Assembly: GCF_029813115.1 (NCBI RefSeq)
Contig: NZ_JAPZDS010000022.1
Location: 1 to 42,827, forward strand
Reading direction: 5' to 3'
Length of the DNA stretch: 42,827 nt
Origin: Aureimonas sp. SK2
GTDB lineage: Bacteria; Pseudomonadota; Alphaproteobacteria; Rhizobiales; Rhizobiaceae
How positions within the stretch are numbered: position 1 is the first letter of the stretch; every line of letters starts with the position of its first letter. Shown here in pieces: positions 35,634-42,827 of this stretch. Position numbers and translations under genes: made by a program. A model generated the notes under the pieces. The model was given only the letters and a program-made list of their open reading frames with translations. It was not told the origin of the DNA and made no database searches.

Positions 35634-36932
35634 ATGCGGCTTGGCGGGCGGATCGCGGCGGCGGTCGAGGTGTTGGACGACATGGCCTCGCGCCGGCGCC
35701 CGGTGGCCGACGCGCTGAAGGATTGGGGCCTCGCCCATCGCTTCGCGGGCTCGGGCGACCGGTCGGCCATCGGCAACCTCGTCTACGACGTCCTGCGCCG
35801 GCGCCGTTCGCTGGAGTTCCGCATGGGAACGCGCGAGACCGCGTCGCTGGTCTTCGGCGCCTTTCTCGATTCGTCCGGCATGGAGCCGGCGGCCCTGCGC
35901 GCCGCGCTGGACGGCGACCGCTTCGCGCCCCCGCTGCCGGACGATGCCCGGCTTGCACGGTTCCGCGAAGCAGGAGTCGAGGGCGCCGAGCCTGCCGTCG
36001 CGGCCGATGTGCCGGACTGGATGGCCGAGCCGCTCGCGGCCTCGCTCGGGCTGGACTGGGTCGCCGAGGCGCGCGCCCTCTCGACCCGGCCGCCGCTCGA
36101 CATGCGCGTCAACACGTTGAAGGCGACGCGCGAGGAGGTTTCGGCCGAGCTCGCCCCGTTCGATGCCGCGCCGACGCCGCTTTCCCCCGTCGGCCTGCGG
36201 GTGCCGCCGATCGTGGGGGAGGGGCGGCATCCCAACGTCCAGGTGGAACGCGGCTTCCAGACGGGGACCTTCGAGATCCAGGACGAGGGCTCGCAGATCG
36301 CAGCGCTCCTGTGCGGCGCGCGCGAGGGCGAGCGCGTCCTGGACTATTGCGCCGGGGCGGGGGGCAAGACGCTGGCGCTCGCCGCCTCGTCCGACAGCGC
36401 GGCCGAGATTCACGCCTTCGACGCCGATCGCCAGCGCCTCGCCCCGATCTGGGAACGGCTGGCGCGCGCGGGCGCGACGGCGGTGACCGTCCATGCCCCG
36501 CGCGACGACCTGTCGAAGCTCTACGGCACGATGGACCTCGTGGTGGTGGACGCGCCCTGCACCGGCGCCGGCACATGGCGCCGTCGGCCGGACGCCAAAT
36601 GGCGGCTGACGGAGGCGCAGCTGACGAAACGCATGGGCGAACAGGACAAGGTCCTGGATGCCGCGGCCCGCTTCGCCAAGCCCGGCGCACGCCTCGCCTA
36701 TATCACCTGCTCGGTGCTGCGCGAGGAAAACGCGGGGCGGGTCGAGGCCTTTCTGGCGCGCACGCCCGGCTGGCGCCTCGCCGATGCGCAGGGCCTCTGG
36801 GCCGAGCGCCTTCCCGGCGCGCCGCCCGCCTATCATGCCGAGCGGATCGGGGAGGGCGCGGTCCTCACGCTGACGCCGCTGCGCTCGGGGACGGACGGGT
36901 TCTTCTTCGCACTTCTGGAGCGCACCGCATGA
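35634..36932 (+). CDS. RsmB/NOP-type RNA (cytosine-5)-methyltransferase
   Basis: A 432-residue protein with an N-terminal NusB-like helical region (about 1-130, including HRFAGSGDRSAIGNLVYDVLRRR). A class I SAM methyltransferase domain follows: RVLDYCAGAGGKTLALAA (motif I), DLVVVDAPCTGAGTWRRRPDAKW (PCT motif IV cysteine) and YITCSVLREEN (motif VI TCS nucleophile cysteine). Both cysteines of the m5C mechanism are present. An rRNA cytosine is the likely target. The start codon follows GGAGACGAGG. The stop overlaps the tspO start (ATGA). Confidence 0.9.
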   Translation: MRLGGRIAAAVEVLDDMASRRRPVADALKDWGLAHRFAGSGDRSAIGNLVYDVLRRRRSLEFRMGTRETASLVFGAFLDSSGMEPAALRAALDGDRFAPPLPDDARLARFREAGVEGAEPAVAADVPDWMAEPLAASLGLDWVAEARALSTRPPLDMRVNTLKATREEVSAELAPFDAAPTPLSPVGLRVPPIVGEGRHPNVQVERGFQTGTFEIQDEGSQIAALLCGAREGERVLDYCAGAGGKTLALAASSDSAAEIHAFDADRQRLAPIWERLARAGATAVTVHAPRDDLSKLYGTMDLVVVDAPCTGAGTWRRRPDAKWRLTEAQLTKRMGEQDKVLDAAARFAKPGARLAYITCSVLREENAGRVEAFLARTPGWRLADAQGLWAERLPGAPPAYHAERIGEGAVLTLTPLRSGTDGFFFALLERTA

Positions 36933-37381
36933 CGCGCTGGCTGAGCTTCCCCCTGTTCCTCGCCATCTCGCTCGGCGGCGGCCTCCTGATCGGCGCGAGC
37001 AACACGCCGGACGACTGGTACCGCGCGCTCGAGAAGCCCTGGTTCAACCCGCCGGACTGGGTGTTCGGCCCCGTCTGGACCGTTCTCTACGTGCTGATCG
37101 CGGTGGCGGGCTGGAGGGTCTTCAGCGCCGGCAACCACAAGGCGCTGGTCGCCTGGGTCGTGCAGATGGCGCTGAACTTCCTGTGGTCGCCGCTCTTCTT
37201 CTCGGCCCACGCGGTCCTGCCCGCGCTGGTGGTGATCCTCGGCATGCTGGCGGCGATCCTCACCTTTCTCGCCCGCACCGGCCCGCGCGACCGGGTCGCC
37301 TTCTGGTGCTTCGTCCCCTATGCGATCTGGGTCTCCTATGCGACGCTGCTGAACGCGGCGATCTGGAGACTGAACGGATGA
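36929..37381 (+). CDS. tspO: TspO/MBR family membrane protein
   Basis: A 150-residue protein with five predicted membrane helices. Family hallmarks are EKPWFNPPDWVFGPVWTVLYVLIAVAGW (about residues 31-58), QMALNFLWSPLFF (near 84) and the last-helix WVSYATLLNAAIW. TspO binds and may degrade porphyrins and regulates tetrapyrrole and stress responses in alphaproteobacteria. It overlaps both neighbours by 4 nt, so the three genes from the methyltransferase to the nucleosidase form a translationally coupled unit. Confidence 0.92.
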   Translation: MTRWLSFPLFLAISLGGGLLIGASNTPDDWYRALEKPWFNPPDWVFGPVWTVLYVLIAVAGWRVFSAGNHKALVAWVVQMALNFLWSPLFFSAHAVLPALVVILGMLAAILTFLARTGPRDRVAFWCFVPYAIWVSYATLLNAAIWRLNG

Positions 37382-38013
37382 TTCCCGAGGCGCAGATCGA
37401 GACGATCGGGGGGCGCCGCGTTCTGTTCGCCATGGCGGCTGAGCCAGAATACGGTCCCGCGCTGCGCGCCCGCATCCGGCCGGTCATGACGGGCGTCGGC
37501 CCGATCGAGGCGGGAATCGCCACGGCCTATGCGCTGAGCGCCTGCGTGGCGCGCGACCGGCTGCCCGATCTCGTCGTCTCGCTCGGCTCGGCCGGCTCGG
37601 CGGTGCTGGAACAGGGCGAGGTCTACCAGGCCTCCAGCGTCTCGTGGCGCGACATGGACGCCTCGGCGCTCGGTTTTCCCAAGGGCGTGACGCCGCTTCT
37701 GGATCTGCCGGCCGAACTGCCCCTACCGACGCCGATCCCCGGCATTCCCGCCGCGCGCCTTTCGAGCGGCGCCAACGTCGTCAGCGGCGAGGCGTATCGC
37801 GCCATCGACGCCGACATGGTCGATATGGAGACCTTCGCGGTGCTGCGCGCCTGCCAGCGTTTCCAGATCCCGCTCCTCGGCCTGCGCGGCATCTCCGACG
37901 GCGCGAGCGAGCTGCGCCGCTACGACGACTGGACCGCGCTCCTGCCCCATCTCGACGGGCGGCTGGCCGAAGCGCTGGATCGTCTTGCCGATCTCCTGCA
38001 GGAGCCGGCCTGA
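37378..38013 (+). CDS. 5'-methylthioadenosine/S-adenosylhomocysteine nucleosidase-like protein
   Basis: A 211-residue PNP/UDP-fold nucleosidase. MTGVGPIEAGIATAYAL near residue 38, LVVSLGSAGSAVL near 63, ADMVDMETFAVLRACQ (purine/ribose-binding Glu-Met-Glu-type motif) near 142 and LRGISDGASE (catalytic aspartate) near 167 are all present. It cleaves adenine from methylthioadenosine and S-adenosylhomocysteine. It starts inside the tspO stop (ATGA). It is slightly shorter than the E. coli enzyme. Association with an upstream SAM-dependent methyltransferase is functionally sensible, since that produces S-adenosylhomocysteine. Confidence 0.85.
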   Translation: MIPEAQIETIGGRRVLFAMAAEPEYGPALRARIRPVMTGVGPIEAGIATAYALSACVARDRLPDLVVSLGSAGSAVLEQGEVYQASSVSWRDMDASALGFPKGVTPLLDLPAELPLPTPIPGIPAARLSSGANVVSGEAYRAIDADMVDMETFAVLRACQRFQIPLLGLRGISDGASELRRYDDWTALLPHLDGRLAEALDRLADLLQEPA

Positions 38014-38054
38014 GCACCCCTTGTTTTTCGGCGCTGCATCATTAGAAGTCCGCC

Positions 38055-39611
38055 ATGACCCAGCACCCCGACAATATCCTCATCGTCGATTTCGGCTCCC
38101 AAGTGACGCAGCTCATCGCGCGTCGCGTGCGCGAGGCCGGCGTCTATTCCGAGATCGTGCCGTTCCAGTCGGCCGAAGAGGGCTTCCGGCGCCTGAAGCC
38201 GCGCGCCGTGATCCTGTCCGGATCGCCCGCCTCCACGACGGAGGAGAACAGCCCGCGGGCGCCCGAGGCGATCTTCGAGGCCGGCGTTCCGGTGCTGGGT
38301 ATCTGCTACGGGCAGCAGACCATGTGCGCCCAGCTCGGCGGGAGGATCGAGGGCGGTCTCCACCGGGAGTTCGGCCGGGCCTTCCTCGAGGTGCAGAAGG
38401 GCTCGCCCCTTTTCGACGGCATCTGGGCCGAGGGCACGCGCCATCAGGTGTGGATGAGTCATGGCGACCGGGTGACGGCCTTGCCCAAGGGCTTCGAGAT
38501 CGTCGCGACGTCTCCGGGCGCGCCCTTCGCGGCGATCGCCGACGAGGCCCGCCGCTTCTATGGCGTCCAGTTCCACCCGGAGGTCGTCCACACGCCGGAC
38601 GGCGCCAAGCTCATCTCCAACTTCGTCCACCGCATCGCGGGCCTTCCCGGCGACTGGACCATGGCCGCCTTCCGCGAGCAGGCCGTGCAGGAGATCCGCG
38701 CCAAAGTCGGCAGTGGCCGGGTCATCTGCGGCCTGTCGGGCGGCGTCGACTCCTCAGTCGCGGCCGTCCTGATCCACGAGGCGATCGGCGACCAACTCAC
38801 CTGCATCTTCGTCGACCACGGCCTGATGCGCATGGGCGAGGCGGAGGAGGTCGTCGGCATGTTCCGTGACCACTACAACATTCCGCTCGTCCACGTTCAG
38901 GCGCAGGACCTCTTCCTCGACGCGCTGGAAGGGGAGATAGACCCGGAGGTCAAGCGCAAGACGATCGGGCGCCTCTTCATCGAGACCTTCGAGGCGGAAG
39001 CCGCTAAAATCGGCGGCGCCGAGTTCCTGGCGCAGGGCACGCTCTACCCCGACGTAATCGAGAGCGTCTCCTTTACCGGCGGGCCGTCGGTCACCATCAA
39101 GTCGCACCACAATGTGGGCGGTCTGCCAGAGCGCATGAACATGAAGCTCGTGGAGCCGCTGCGCGAGCTCTTCAAGGACGAGGTGCGCGCCCTCGGCCGC
39201 GAGCTCGGCCTGCCCGACCGGTTCGTCGGCCGCCACCCGTTCCCCGGCCCGGGCCTTGCCATCCGCTGCCCCGGCGGCGTGACGCGCGAGAAGCTCGACA
39301 TCCTGCGACAGGCCGACGCGATCTATCTCGACGAGATCCGCAAGGCCGGCCTCTATGACGCCATCTGGCAGGCCTTCGCAGTGCTTCTGCCGGTCCAGAC
39401 GGTCGGCGTGATGGGCGACGGGCGCACCTACGAGTTCGTCTGTGCGCTGCGCGCCGTCACCTCGGTGGACGGCATGACAGCCGACTTCTACCCCTACGAT
39501 ATGGAGTTCCTCGGCAACGCCGCGACCCGCATCATCAACGAGGTTCGCGGCATCAACCGCGTGGTCTACGACATCACCTCGAAGCCTCCCGGCACGATCG
39601 AGTGGGAATGA
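38055..39611 (+). CDS. guaA: GMP synthase (glutamine-hydrolysing)
   Basis: A complete 518-residue two-domain enzyme. The class I glutamine amidotransferase has GICYGQQTM (nucleophile cysteine near residue 89) and QFHPEV with its His/Glu. The ATP-pyrophosphatase domain has [12 protein letters not shown], and the C-terminal dimerisation domain ends in the conserved KPPGTIEWE. It aminates XMP to GMP. The reading frame is intact to the normal end, although an integrase gene starts 296 bp downstream, so any insertion here kept the 3' coding sequence. Confidence 0.97.
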   Translation: MTQHPDNILIVDFGSQVTQLIARRVREAGVYSEIVPFQSAEEGFRRLKPRAVILSGSPASTTEENSPRAPEAIFEAGVPVLGICYGQQTMCAQLGGRIEGGLHREFGRAFLEVQKGSPLFDGIWAEGTRHQVWMSHGDRVTALPKGFEIVATSPGAPFAAIADEARRFYGVQFHPEVVHTPDGAKLISNFVHRIAGLPGDWTMAAFREQAVQEIRAKVGSGRVICGLSGGVDSSVAAVLIHEAIGDQLTCIFVDHGLMRMGEAEEVVGMFRDHYNIPLVHVQAQDLFLDALEGEIDPEVKRKTIGRLFIETFEAEAAKIGGAEFLAQGTLYPDVIESVSFTGGPSVTIKSHHNVGGLPERMNMKLVEPLRELFKDEVRALGRELGLPDRFVGRHPFPGPGLAIRCPGGVTREKLDILRQADAIYLDEIRKAGLYDAIWQAFAVLLPVQTVGVMGDGRTYEFVCALRAVTSVDGMTADFYPYDMEFLGNAATRIINEVRGINRVVYDITSKPPGTIEWE

Positions 39612-39685
39612 TTCAGACCCATCCGAACATCGCCGATTTTGCGCCGAAACACGATCTAACCAACTGAAAATAAAAATAAATTTCT

Positions 39686-39719
39686 TCTATGCCTATCGAC
39701 ATCTATCGGTGGGCATAGA
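39686..39719. terminator. Inverted repeat in the guaA-integrase gap
   Basis: TCTATGCC (39686-39693) and GGCATAGA (39712-39719), 8-bp perfect arms around an 18-nt loop. The loop and its edge contain the short repeat TATCG twice. It lies 75 bp after guaA in AT-rich DNA. It could end the guaA transcript or be part of the attachment region. Confidence 0.4.
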
Positions 39720-39776
39720 TCGCGTTTGGCAGCCTCGCTGACGGGCCTCGCCCCCATTGATCAAACGGAAAAAGCG

Positions 39777-39889
39777 AAAGTACCGTCAGGAGTAATGAGG
39801 CTCATGACGGTACTTTTTTTGATCTAAGACGCTAATTAAAAAGTCTTTTCGACGCCGCCAGCCTCCAAAAACCGCGTGACGGTACTTTT
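39777..39889 (+). repeat. Three copies of a 12-mer upstream of the integrase
   Basis: AAAGTACCGTCA at 39777-39788 is the exact reverse complement of TGACGGTACTTT at 39805-39816, and the same 12-mer recurs directly at 39877-39888. The first two form a 12-bp stem with a 16-nt loop followed by T7, so they also look like an intrinsic terminator. The third copy ends 18 bp before the integrase ATG, next to its AAGGAGG ribosome site. Repeats of this kind near tyrosine integrase genes can be arm-type binding sites or autoregulatory operators. Confidence 0.6.
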
Positions 39890-39906
39890 CCGCAAGGAGG
39901 CCCGAA

Positions 39907-41163
39907 ATGTTGACCGATGCAGCACTTAAGTGTTTGAAGCCAAAAGCCAAAATGTACAAGGTCTCCGATCGTGACGGCATGTATGTGCGCGTCGCGCCGT
40001 CGGGTGCCATCTCGTTCAGGCTCGACTATCGGCTGAACGGCAGGCGAGAGACCATCTACCTCGGTAGGTATGCACGTGACGGAATATCGCTCGCCAGGGC
40101 TCGGGAGCTATGCATCGACGCACGGCGCGCAATTGCCGAGGGGCGGTCACCTGCCATTGAGAAGCAGCGGGAGAAGCGCCGGATCAAGGAAGCGAAGAGT
40201 TTCGGTCAGTTCGGAGAGAAGTGGCTGACGAACGCAACCATGGCCGACAGTACGCGCGCGATGCGTCGCTCCATCTTCGAGCGCGAACTGATGCCCGTCT
40301 GGCGCAATCGTCTTCTGACGGGGATCACGCCTGATGACCTGCGTGCCCACTGCGGCAAGATCGTCGAACGAGGCGCGCCTGCAACGGCCATCCATGTGCG
40401 GGATATCCTGAAGCAGATCTACAGCTATGCCATTCTGCACGGCGAGAAGGTCGTCAATCCGGCCGATGACGTCGGTCCGGCTTCAATCGCCACCTTTACG
40501 CCGAAAGACCGCGCATTGTCGCCCGCCGAGATCCGCATCATGTTCAAGCAACTCGAGCATGTCGCGACGCTGCCAACGATCCGCCTCGGTATGAAGCTCT
40601 TCCTCCTGACCATGGTCCGAAAGAGCGAGCTGCAGGACGCGGTGTGGGACGAGATCGATTTCGACAACGCTATCTGGACGATACCAAAGGAACGCATGAA
40701 GCGGTCGAAGCCGCACAACGTCTACCTGTGCCGACAGACGTTGGATATCATGATCGCGCTCAAGACCTGCTCCGGCAACTCCCGATATCTTTTGCCGTCC
40801 CGGTACGATGCTGATGCTCCCATGTCCCGCGCGACCTTTAACCGTATCAGCTACGCTGTCGTCGCACAGGCCAAGAAGGAGGGGTTGCCGCTGGAGCCGT
40901 TCACCGTGCACGATCTGCGGCGCACCGGGTCGACGCTGCTAAACGAATTGGGCTTTAACAGCGATTGGATAGAAAAGTGCTTGGCGCACGAGGACGGGCG
41001 CTCATCGCGCGGCGTTTATAACAAGGCCGAGTATGAAGTGCAGCGCCGGCATATGATGCAGCAGTGGGCGGATACTGTGGATGCCTGGATCGATGGCCGG
41101 AAGTATGCTCCCACGCTTTTGCCGCAAGCTATGCCCTTGATGGAGCTTGATCCTGCCCTTTGA
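39907..41163 (+). CDS. P4-type tyrosine recombinase (integrase)
   Basis: A 418-residue integrase. The N-terminal DUF4102-like arm-binding domain is at about residues 1-85 (MLTDAALKCLKPK, RLDYRLNGRRETIYLGRYA). A core-binding domain follows at about 100-195, then the catalytic domain. The catalytic residues are R238 (TMVRKSEL), H335 and R338 (HDLRRTGS), H361 (LAHEDG) and the nucleophile Y371 (GVYNKAEY). It appears intact. AAGGAGG lies 6 nt before the ATG. Its place just behind guaA indicates site-specific integration at the guaA 3' end. Codon and base use are less GC-rich than in the upstream housekeeping genes. Confidence 0.92.
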   Translation: MLTDAALKCLKPKAKMYKVSDRDGMYVRVAPSGAISFRLDYRLNGRRETIYLGRYARDGISLARARELCIDARRAIAEGRSPAIEKQREKRRIKEAKSFGQFGEKWLTNATMADSTRAMRRSIFERELMPVWRNRLLTGITPDDLRAHCGKIVERGAPATAIHVRDILKQIYSYAILHGEKVVNPADDVGPASIATFTPKDRALSPAEIRIMFKQLEHVATLPTIRLGMKLFLLTMVRKSELQDAVWDEIDFDNAIWTIPKERMKRSKPHNVYLCRQTLDIMIALKTCSGNSRYLLPSRYDADAPMSRATFNRISYAVVAQAKKEGLPLEPFTVHDLRRTGSTLLNELGFNSDWIEKCLAHEDGRSSRGVYNKAEYEVQRRHMMQQWADTVDAWIDGRKYAPTLLPQAMPLMELDPAL

Positions 41164-41404
41164 CGGGGCGGGTTTTACGCCTGGTGACATCGGGGTGTTG
41201 GGCGCGCCGGATCGGTGCCGCCCGCTTTGCCATCAGCCAAGCTTCGACTTCAGCCAAGTCCCAAACGACGCAACGCGGAGAGAGCGCAAACCGGCATGGA
41301 AACTCGCCACGTTGCTCCATTTCATAAATGGTGCTGTCAGCCAAAGGGACCATTTCACGTAGCTGCTGGCGCCGAATCGTTCGACGAAAATTTGGAGTGT
41401 TCAT
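41129..41404 (-). CDS. AlpA-family excisionase/regulator-like HTH protein
   Basis: A 91-residue protein. The helix-turn-helix is LREMVPLADSTIYEMEQRGEFP (residues about 15-36), followed by the family's wing FALSPRCVVWDLAEVEAWLMAKR. AlpA-type proteins activate or assist excision of P4-like elements and genomic islands. The start at 41404 has AGAGG 8 nt upstream. A ten-codon longer frame is unlikely. Its C-terminal coding end overlaps the integrase 3' end by 35 bp on the opposite strand. Confidence 0.82.
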   Translation of the reverse strand: MNTPNFRRTIRRQQLREMVPLADSTIYEMEQRGEFPCRFALSPRCVVWDLAEVEAWLMAKRAAPIRRAQHPDVTRRKTRPVKGQDQAPSRA

Positions 41405-41608
41405 TCTATGTCCTCTGATCATCATGAGAACCATAGAAAGCGATAGAAGCTGAATGTGAAAAGTCCTTGCAGGCGCTTGTGCGGTAATATCGCGCTATGT
41501 CGTGCAAATCGGATTGGTCTTGGAAGAAATGCCTCCCATAACCGTCCACGCAGTTATGCAGCCCGCTTGTCACGTTCCCAGCCGTCTTCTCGATCGTATG
41601 ACGTTCAA
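41405..41608. other. Spacer between the AlpA-like gene and the MFS gene
   Basis: About 200 bp of mixed composition. Short open frames exist on both strands, but none has a recognisable domain or start signal. The AlpA-like promoter is expected here on the minus strand; I could not define it. Confidence 0.4.
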
Positions 41609-42827
41609 TCAATTCGTTCCCGAAAGGTCGAGGGGCTTTGATTGCTCGGCAGAGACCGGTCGCGAAAGGAAGCCATCAATCAACGTCAGAATTATTCCAA
41701 CAACAAGCCCCGTACCCAACGCCAATATGAGGGAAATATTGTCGCCGCGATCGATTGAACGTATTGCTGCAGGGAGGACTGCAAAAATTGTCACGTTATT
41801 TAGCGTTTCAGCAAAAGCAAGTACCATGCCTTTGCTATACCCAGATCGCTCTGCCAATATCGTTGTGCTGCTTGGCGCGCCGGCGCCGAGTGCAAATCCC
41901 CATAGGACTAGGCAAGTTACGGCCCAGATGAAAGGGAGAGCGACTGTGGTGAAGGCTGCGATCGACAGCGCAAGTAATGCAGTTATCGCGATGAGTGATA
42001 TCTCTTCTCTGCCGCACATGCGGCGTATCCAGCCTGCAGAAAGATTTCCGATGCCCAAACCGAAACCAAACGCGGTAACCGTGACGCCAATTTCGGCCGT
42101 GTTCAAGTTGTAGCGTTGCTTGAGCATCTCCCCCGAGAATAGGAAAGCGGCCACGCCTGTCCCATTCCAGGCGCCCTTGGCTATCAGCGGTCGCATTACA
42201 TTCCATTTCTTCATCCAATGAAAATGCACTGCAGTTCTGGCGAATGAGGGTGAATAATTACCGGGGGTCGTTCTGGAGCCGATAATGAACGCCAACACGC
42301 ATCCGCTTGCGCTCGTGAGAAAAGGCAGTCGCCAACCAGCCCATTCGGTGAGCACGCCTGCGAGGGCTGGACCCAGCGCAATGCCGAACGTCATTCCAAG
42401 CACGACGAGGCCCATCGCACCAGCCTGCCTTTCCCTGGGGACGATTTCGGAAACCAGGGCGAACGCCGTTGGAATGATTACAGCAGACGCTAGCCCACCG
42501 AAGACTCTAAGAACCATTGCAATTTCGATAGTCGGCGAAAATGCAATTCCTATTCCATCGATAGCAAAGGCCAGAAGAGCAAAGAGTAGGAAACGAACAC
42601 GGTCGATACGGTCTGAAAGATATCCCAGAATAGGAGCCGCCAAAGCGTAAGTGAAGGCGTAGCCGGAGATTAGCCACGAGGCACGAGCCGGAGACGTGCG
42701 GAATGCTTCAGCTAGCGGTCCAAGCATCGCCGAAAGCATGAACTCGCTTGCGCCGACGAAAAAAACCGCCAAGGCTAGGATAGCGAGAAAGGGTCTATGC
42801 TGGTTGGAGCTTTCCGACGTCTTTTTG
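41609..42827 (-). CDS. MFS transporter, 5' end beyond the window
   Basis: At least 405 residues visible; the frame stays open to the window edge, so the true start is outside. A methionine at 42772 is internal to a conserved first helix (LAMAVFFVGASEFMLSAMLGPLAEAF) and is not a credible start. There are about twelve membrane segments. Motif A-like GYLSDRIDRVRFLLFALLAF and ALVSEIVPRERQAGAMGLVVLGMTFGIALGPALAGVLTEWAGWR indicate the AraJ/arabinose-efflux-like (DHA1) branch. The substrate is unknown. Base composition is AT-richer than the chromosome to the left, so it is probably cargo of the element behind guaA. Confidence 0.82.
   Translation of the reverse strand, partial: KKTSESSNQHRPFLAILALAVFFVGASEFMLSAMLGPLAEAFRTSPARASWLISGYAFTYALAAPILGYLSDRIDRVRFLLFALLAFAIDGIGIAFSPTIEIAMVLRVFGGLASAVIIPTAFALVSEIVPRERQAGAMGLVVLGMTFGIALGPALAGVLTEWAGWRLPFLTSASGCVLAFIIGSRTTPGNYSPSFARTAVHFHWMKKWNVMRPLIAKGAWNGTGVAAFLFSGEMLKQRYNLNTAEIGVTVTAFGFGLGIGNLSAGWIRRMCGREEISLIAITALLALSIAAFTTVALPFIWAVTCLVLWGFALGAGAPSSTTILAERSGYSKGMVLAFAETLNNVTIFAVLPAAIRSIDRGDNISLILALGTGLVVGIILTLIDGFLSRPVSAEQSKPLDLSGTN

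Overview
This 42.8-kb window is high-GC chromosomal DNA from an alphaproteobacterium, most likely of the Hyphomicrobiales (Rhizobiales). The evidence is rhizobial-type gene sets and orders: an ery (erythritol) locus, a sorbitol/galactitol (Smo) locus, a ppx/gppA-rlmE pair, an oxyR-katA divergon, and DUF2161 and DUF6894 proteins. The genus cannot be fixed from sequence reading alone.

Layout. (1) 1-4859: the 3' end of a polyol transport and catabolism operon. It holds the polyol-binding protein (cut by the window edge), an SmoS-type sorbitol/galactitol dehydrogenase, a LacI-family regulator, a tagatose-type PfkB kinase and a GatZ/KbaZ-like tagatose-6-phosphate 4-epimerase. Together they give galactitol -> tagatose -> tagatose-6-P -> fructose-6-P, or sorbitol -> fructose. 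(2) 5135-10164: small metabolic genes. These are a DUF6894 protein, a lysine-6-dehydrogenase-like enzyme divergent from an Lrp/AsnC regulator, a DUF2161 nuclease-fold protein, an aldose-epimerase-like protein, a cupin with the metal ligands of the manganese hydroxynitrile lyase family, and a TIM-barrel sugar isomerase. (3) 10354-20030: the erythritol locus. Transport genes (DUF2291 protein, eryE, eryF, eryG) run leftward and eryD-eryA-eryB-eryC run rightward from a shared control region. The final isomerases EryH and EryI are not here.

(4) 20031-25622: a 590-bp regulatory region with two copies of a TTGTTGCACAA-type palindrome. It is followed by an APH-like kinase, a class-III PLP enzyme and a GntR regulator, with a GNAT acetyltransferase and a type II haloacid-dehalogenase-like enzyme converging on them. 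I read this as a candidate kinase plus ammonio-phospholyase catabolic module for a hydroxylated amine or amino acid of unknown identity. It is the most likely undescribed system in the window. (5) 26245-39611: housekeeping genes. These are tRNA-Gln(CTG), ppx/gppA, rlmE, an MFS exporter, a secreted metallo-beta-lactamase-fold hydrolase, guaB, oxyR/katA, an RsmB-type methyltransferase, tspO, an MTA/SAH nucleosidase and guaA.

(6) 39612-42827: the start of an integrated element at the 3' end of guaA. It has an AT-richer leader with three copies of a 12-mer, a P4-type tyrosine integrase, an AlpA-type regulator and the 3' part of an MFS transporter that runs off the window. All assignments come from reading motifs and gene order. 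No database search was run.
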